Shown here: positions 49,935 through 52,700 of the stretch, piece after piece | Layout of the letters: every line of letters begins with the position of its first letter | Position numbering within the stretch: the first letter of the stretch is position 1 | Assembly (NCBI GenBank): GCA_004211785.1 | Contig: SHBX01000019.1 | Coordinates: 1 to 52,700, forward strand | DNA: 52,700 nucleotides | Source of the DNA: Winogradskyella sp. | GTDB lineage: Bacteria; Bacteroidota; Bacteroidia; Flavobacteriales; Flavobacteriaceae | Direction of reading: 5' to 3' | Notes under the pieces: model-generated | The model's database searches: none | What the model saw: only the letters and a program-made list of their open reading frames with translations | Told to the model about the DNA's origin: nothing | Translations under genes and position numbers: made by a program

Positions 49935-51224
49935 TTATATTTTTCGGTTGACATCAAATTGCTCGAAATAATCAGCAACTCTACGTACAAAACTTCCACC
50001 TAGAAAGCCATCAACGACACGATGGTCAAATGATAATGATAAGTACATCATGCTTCGTATAGCGATTTCGTCTCCGTTTTCGGTTTCGATAACTTCTGGT
50101 CTTTTCTTTATAATACCAAGCGCCAGAATAGCTACTTCTGGTTGATTAATAATTGGTGTTCCCATCACACTCCCAAATGTTCCAACATTTGAAATGGTAA
50201 AGGTGCTTCCTTTTATATCATCGCCTACTAGTTTATTCTCTCTAGCTTTTCCTGACAGTTCATTCACATTGGTCGCTAGTTGTTTTAAATCTTTAGTCTC
50301 TGCATTTTTCACAACAGGAACAATTAAGTTTCCACTTGGTAATGCGGTTGCCATGCCAATATTAATATCTTCTTTTACAATGATATTGTTGCCATCAACT
50401 GAAGCATTAATATTTGGAAAATCCTTAACTGCTTTTGCCACAGCCTCTACAAATAATGGTGTAAATGTTAAGCGTTCTCCATATTTTTCTTGAAACGCTA
50501 CTTTATTGGCATTACGCCAATTCACCATATTCGTTAAATCCGCTTCCACATAAGCCGTTACGTGAGGAGATGTATGCTTAGAATAGACCATATGGTCAGC
50601 AATCATCTGACGCATACGGTCCATTTCTACAATTTTCCCTTTTCCTTTATCGAACGTTAATTGTGGTATTCTATAAGCTGTTGGGTCTTGAGTTACTGGT
50701 TGCGAAAATTGATAAGGTCTTCCGTCATTGATATAATTAAATACATCACTTTTACGCAATCTTCCATCATTACCAGTAGCAGGAATTCTAGCCAGTTCTT
50801 CAAAACTTATATGTTGCTCCTTTGCAATTGAAATTATTAATGGTGAAAAAAAAGTATTTGAATTGGAAACACTAAATTTTTCAGTTGAAGATTTTTGAAT
50901 TGGTTTAGATGCTTTAACCTGCTTATTTTTTAAAGGTTTCTCAGGACTCAGTTTGACATCATTCATTTTATTTTGAACCTCATCAGAAACTTCTAAAATC
51001 GCCATGACTGTTCCAACAGGAACCACATCTTTAGTCTGAAATAGTATTTTAACTAAAGTTCCTGCAGCTGGTGCTGGAACTTCGTTATCTACCTTATCAG
51101 TAGCTACTTCAAGAATAATATCGCCTTCTTCAAATGTATCACCTTCATTAACTAACCAATTGATAATGGTGCCCTCTGTAATACTTTCGCCCATTTTGGG
51201 CATTTTTAAATCAAATTTCTTCAA
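49935..51224 (-). CDS. Branched-chain 2-oxoacid dehydrogenase E2 (dihydrolipoamide acyltransferase)
   Basis: This 429-residue protein has a lipoyl domain (about 2-78, lipoylated K44 in VATDKVDNEV), a basic flexible linker (about 90-125), a peripheral-subunit-binding domain (about 128-166, ISFEELARIPATGNDGRLRKSDV) and the catalytic domain (about 195-429) with H401 and D405 in DHRVVDG. It starts at TTG; the next ATG (residue 8) would cut the first strand of the lipoyl domain. Operon mates are ilvE and fused E1, which points to branched-chain substrates rather than pyruvate. It is the first gene of the unit and divergent from an Lrp-type regulator. Confidence 0.92.
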   Translation of the reverse strand: MKKFDLKMPKMGESITEGTIINWLVNEGDTFEEGDIILEVATDKVDNEVPAPAAGTLVKILFQTKDVVPVGTVMAILEVSDEVQNKMNDVKLSPEKPLKNKQVKASKPIQKSSTEKFSVSNSNTFFSPLIISIAKEQHISFEELARIPATGNDGRLRKSDVFNYINDGRPYQFSQPVTQDPTAYRIPQLTFDKGKGKIVEMDRMRQMIADHMVYSKHTSPHVTAYVEADLTNMVNWRNANKVAFQEKYGERLTFTPLFVEAVAKAVKDFPNINASVDGNNIIVKEDINIGMATALPSGNLIVPVVKNAETKDLKQLATNVNELSGKARENKLVGDDIKGSTFTISNVGTFGSVMGTPIINQPEVAILALGIIKKRPEVIETENGDEIAIRSMMYLSLSFDHRVVDGFLGGSFVRRVADYFEQFDVNRKI

Positions 51225-51304
51225 TTTTCGATTTTTTTAGCAAGTATTAAAAATATGAAATACTTCGATTTACTAATGTTAACAACTTCTATATTATCTC
51301 AATA

Positions 51305-51319
51305 CAGAATTAAATTCTT
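51305..51319. promoter_or_regulatory. Lrp-box-like palindrome
   Basis: CAGAATTAAATTCTT contains a 13-base perfect dyad (51306-51318, one central base) and matches the E. coli Lrp consensus CAGAATTTTATTCTG at 12 of 15 positions. It lies between the divergent E2 operon and the Lrp-type gene, 26 bases upstream of that gene's -7 element. Confidence 0.5.
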
Positions 51320-51345
51320 TTTTATGATACTATATTAGTTTTTTT

Positions 51346-51353
51346 TACTTTTG
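51346..51353 (+). promoter_or_regulatory. -7 element of the Lrp-type regulator gene
   Basis: TACTTTTG matches TAnnTTTG exactly, 38 bases before the ATG at 51392. The -33 position holds TTTA rather than TTTG. The Lrp-like palindrome lies just upstream. Confidence 0.5.
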
Positions 51354-51391
51354 ATATAACTATATTTAATTACAACTATCCTTTTTTTCTT

Positions 51392-51865
51392 ATGGCAAAT
51401 ACATTGGACAAAATAGACACACAAATCTTATCTATTCTTCAGGAAAATAGCAACCGTACAACAAAAAGTATTGCTAAAGAACTGGGAATGACGACCTCTC
51501 CTATTTTTGAACGTATTAAAAAGCTTGAAAAAGAAGGCTATATCAAGAAATATGTAGCCGTACTAGACAACAAAAAAATAGGCTTAAAATTGACAGTTTT
51601 TATTGGCATTACCCTACAAGGTCATACAAGAAGTTATCTTGAAAAATTTGTGAAGGAAATCAGCAACTTCCCTGAGATAGTAGAATGTCACCGCGTTAGT
51701 GGAAACTTTGATTACCTGCTAAAGCTTGTTGTTGAGGATATCGAGGCTTATGAGACTTTTATTATCTCAAAATTAACCTTGCTACCTTATTTAGGAAATG
51801 TACAAAGTCTGATTACACTGTCGACCGGGAAAGAAACTAATGAAATTGATTTGAGTAGAATATAA
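51392..51865 (+). CDS. Lrp/AsnC family transcriptional regulator
   Basis: This 157-residue DNA-binding protein has an N-terminal winged helix-turn-helix (about 5-62, with NRTTKSIAKELGMTTSPIFERI) and a C-terminal RAM ligand-binding domain (about 65-150, with VAVLDNKKIGLKLTVFIGI, VECHRVSGNFDYLLKLVVED). It is divergent from the E2-ilvE-E1 operon, so it is likely a regulator of branched-chain amino acid degradation and probably responds to leucine or another amino acid. The presence of a candidate box in the shared region supports this. Confidence 0.93.
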   Translation: MANTLDKIDTQILSILQENSNRTTKSIAKELGMTTSPIFERIKKLEKEGYIKKYVAVLDNKKIGLKLTVFIGITLQGHTRSYLEKFVKEISNFPEIVECHRVSGNFDYLLKLVVEDIEAYETFIISKLTLLPYLGNVQSLITLSTGKETNEIDLSRI

Positions 51866-51871
51866 GGATAT

Positions 51872-52468
51872 CTACTTTTTAAAAGCCTCCCTTAAAGTCT
51901 TATACACATTATCTTGAACTTTCATGTTTTCGGGAACTTCTCGAAGTGGCTCTACTTCTTTGAGTGTTTCATGACAATCTTTAGGTAATTGTTGATAAAG
52001 TTCAGTCCCTTTTGTCTTCCAAACAATCATTTCGTCACTCACTTGCTTTACTACTTTTGCTGGATTTCCAACAACCAAACTTCGTTTTGGGATTATGGTT
52101 TCTGCTTTTACAAATGCCATAGCACCAACTATAGATTCATCACCAATGTCTGCATCGTCCATAATAACGGTATTCATGCCAATCAGGCAATTTCGACCTA
52201 GATTCGCCCCATGGATTATAGCACCATGACCTACATGTGCGCTTTCTTTTAACACGATAGATTTGCCTGGAAACATATGAACCGTGCAGTTCTCCTGAAC
52301 ATTGACTCCATCTTCTAAAATGATTTGTCCCCAATCTCCTCGAATCGCAGCGCCCGGACCGATGTAACAATTTTTACCGATGATAACATTTCCTGTAACA
52401 GCAGCCAAAGGATGCACAAAACTAGATTCGTGAACAACTGGTGTATAACCTTGAAATTCGTAAATCAT
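51872..52468 (-). CDS. Gamma-carbonic-anhydrase-like hexapeptide-repeat protein
   Basis: This 198-residue protein is a left-handed beta helix of hexapeptide repeats (about 18-130, e.g. VIIGKNCYIGPGAAIRGDWG, NCLIGMNTVIMDDADIGDES). The zinc-binding His trio of gamma-carbonic anhydrases is present (H64, H81, H86, in CTVHMF and GHGAIIHG). A C-terminal helical tail of about 60 residues follows. It resembles PaaY/YrdA proteins, in which hydratase or thioesterase activity has been described for some members; here the activity is uncertain. It begins 1 base after the stop of the upstream gene. Confidence 0.9.
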   Translation of the reverse strand: MIYEFQGYTPVVHESSFVHPLAAVTGNVIIGKNCYIGPGAAIRGDWGQIILEDGVNVQENCTVHMFPGKSIVLKESAHVGHGAIIHGANLGRNCLIGMNTVIMDDADIGDESIVGAMAFVKAETIIPKRSLVVGNPAKVVKQVSDEMIVWKTKGTELYQQLPKDCHETLKEVEPLREVPENMKVQDNVYKTLREAFKK

Positions 52469-52469
52469 A

Positions 52470-52700
52470 CTATAATTCTTCTATTATTGAATGTCCTTTA
52501 CTTTTATCTCCAGAAGTCCATTCCCATTCTTCATGTAGTCTAATTTTTCCATTAGCTAAAATATCCGGAACAGATTTACATTTTCCTGTCATTAAAATTC
52601 CTTCAGTATTAATCTGATGATATCGCATATCTATATCACCCTTAGATGAAACTAACCCAATAAGATGTCCTTCTTTAATTTTACCTCCAGAATATCTAGA
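52470..52700 (-). CDS. C-terminal part of an N-acetylglutamate-synthase-labelled protein family (runs off the right edge)
   Basis: The frame is open from base 52700 to the TAG at 52470-52472, giving 76 residues: SGGKIKEGHLIGLVSSKG, IDMRYHQINTEGILMTG, KIRLHEEWEWTSGDKSKG and a short acidic end. This matches the small beta-rich Bacteroidota family often labelled n-acetylglutamate synthase in databases. That name is doubtful because no acetyltransferase motif is present. The N-terminus lies outside the window. Its stop is 1 base from the start of the carbonic-anhydrase-like gene, so the two are coupled. Confidence 0.7.
   Translation of the reverse strand, partial: SRYSGGKIKEGHLIGLVSSKGDIDMRYHQINTEGILMTGKCKSVPDILANGKIRLHEEWEWTSGDKSKGHSIIEEL

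Noticed and set aside
46798..51224. The E1/E2 genes as a pyruvate dehydrogenase
   Set aside because: The embedded branched-chain aminotransferase, the fused E1 and the divergent Lrp-type regulator point to branched-chain oxoacids.

Overview
The window looks like chromosomal DNA of a marine-type member of the Flavobacteriaceae (Bacteroidota). The grounds are low GC, a SusC/SusD pair, Bacteroidota promoter elements (TAnnTTTG), A-rich leaders instead of strong Shine-Dalgarno sites, lipoprotein signals ending in a bare SC or AC, a fused E1 alpha-beta keto-acid dehydrogenase and the long form of urocanate hydratase. I cannot name the genus. I saw no rRNA, tRNA, CRISPR array, insertion sequence or integrase, and no gene-free stretch longer than 300 bases.

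Layout. (1) 1-3837, minus: a SusD-like lipoprotein (cut by the left edge) and its SusC-like TonB-dependent transporter. (2) 4042-10548, plus: ribonuclease HII, a large beta-propeller-like lipoprotein, a nucleoid-associated NdpA-type protein, a KirBac potassium channel, a zinc-ribbon membrane protein and an unknown exported protein. (3) 10551-12245, minus: lipB, a lipoprotein and a 52-residue Pmp3/YqaE protein. (4) 12352-18953: a membrane-tethered LuxR-type regulator, a DUF1573 protein, lysS with a C-terminal extension, a MORN-repeat protein and a large zinc metalloprotease lipoprotein. (5) 19125-29251: the accessory-looking block. It holds a Cys-rich lipoprotein, an exported TPR-CHAT protease-like protein, an ECF sigma factor with a membrane TPR partner, and a divergent five-gene operon. 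That operon encodes a signal-less CHAP/NlpC-like peptidoglycan hydrolase with a peptidoglycan-binding domain, two paralogous proteins I do not recognise (they share an RPWLD motif), a disordered Arg-rich protein and a small coiled-coil protein. (6) 29334-35407: an outer-membrane barrel, two overlapping membrane-anchored alpha/beta hydrolases, a GDYXXLXY/DUF2157 pair and a cluster of three small membrane proteins. (7) 35559-45626: a helical-repeat protein, a Spy-like helical protein, hemL, a glucosaminidase, a D-cysteine desulfhydrase/ACC deaminase-like enzyme, a small HExxH-like membrane protein, a DUF5522 protein, hutU, a DUF4136 lipoprotein and a SulP transporter. (8) 45661-52700: a bestrophin-like channel, a branched-chain amino acid degradation operon (E2, aminotransferase, fused E1) with a divergent Lrp-type regulator and an Lrp-box-like palindrome between them, a gamma-carbonic-anhydrase-like protein and the end of one more gene.

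The best candidate for an undescribed system is block 5. A sigma factor, a membrane partner and an exported caspase-like protein (a plausible sensing module) sit head to head with an operon of proteins that lack signal peptides. One of these carries a cell-wall hydrolase and two belong to an unrecognised paralogous family. A 9-base inverted repeat lies in the shared intergenic region. Two terminators with an identical 20-base core bracket the block. The functional link is inferred from gene order only.
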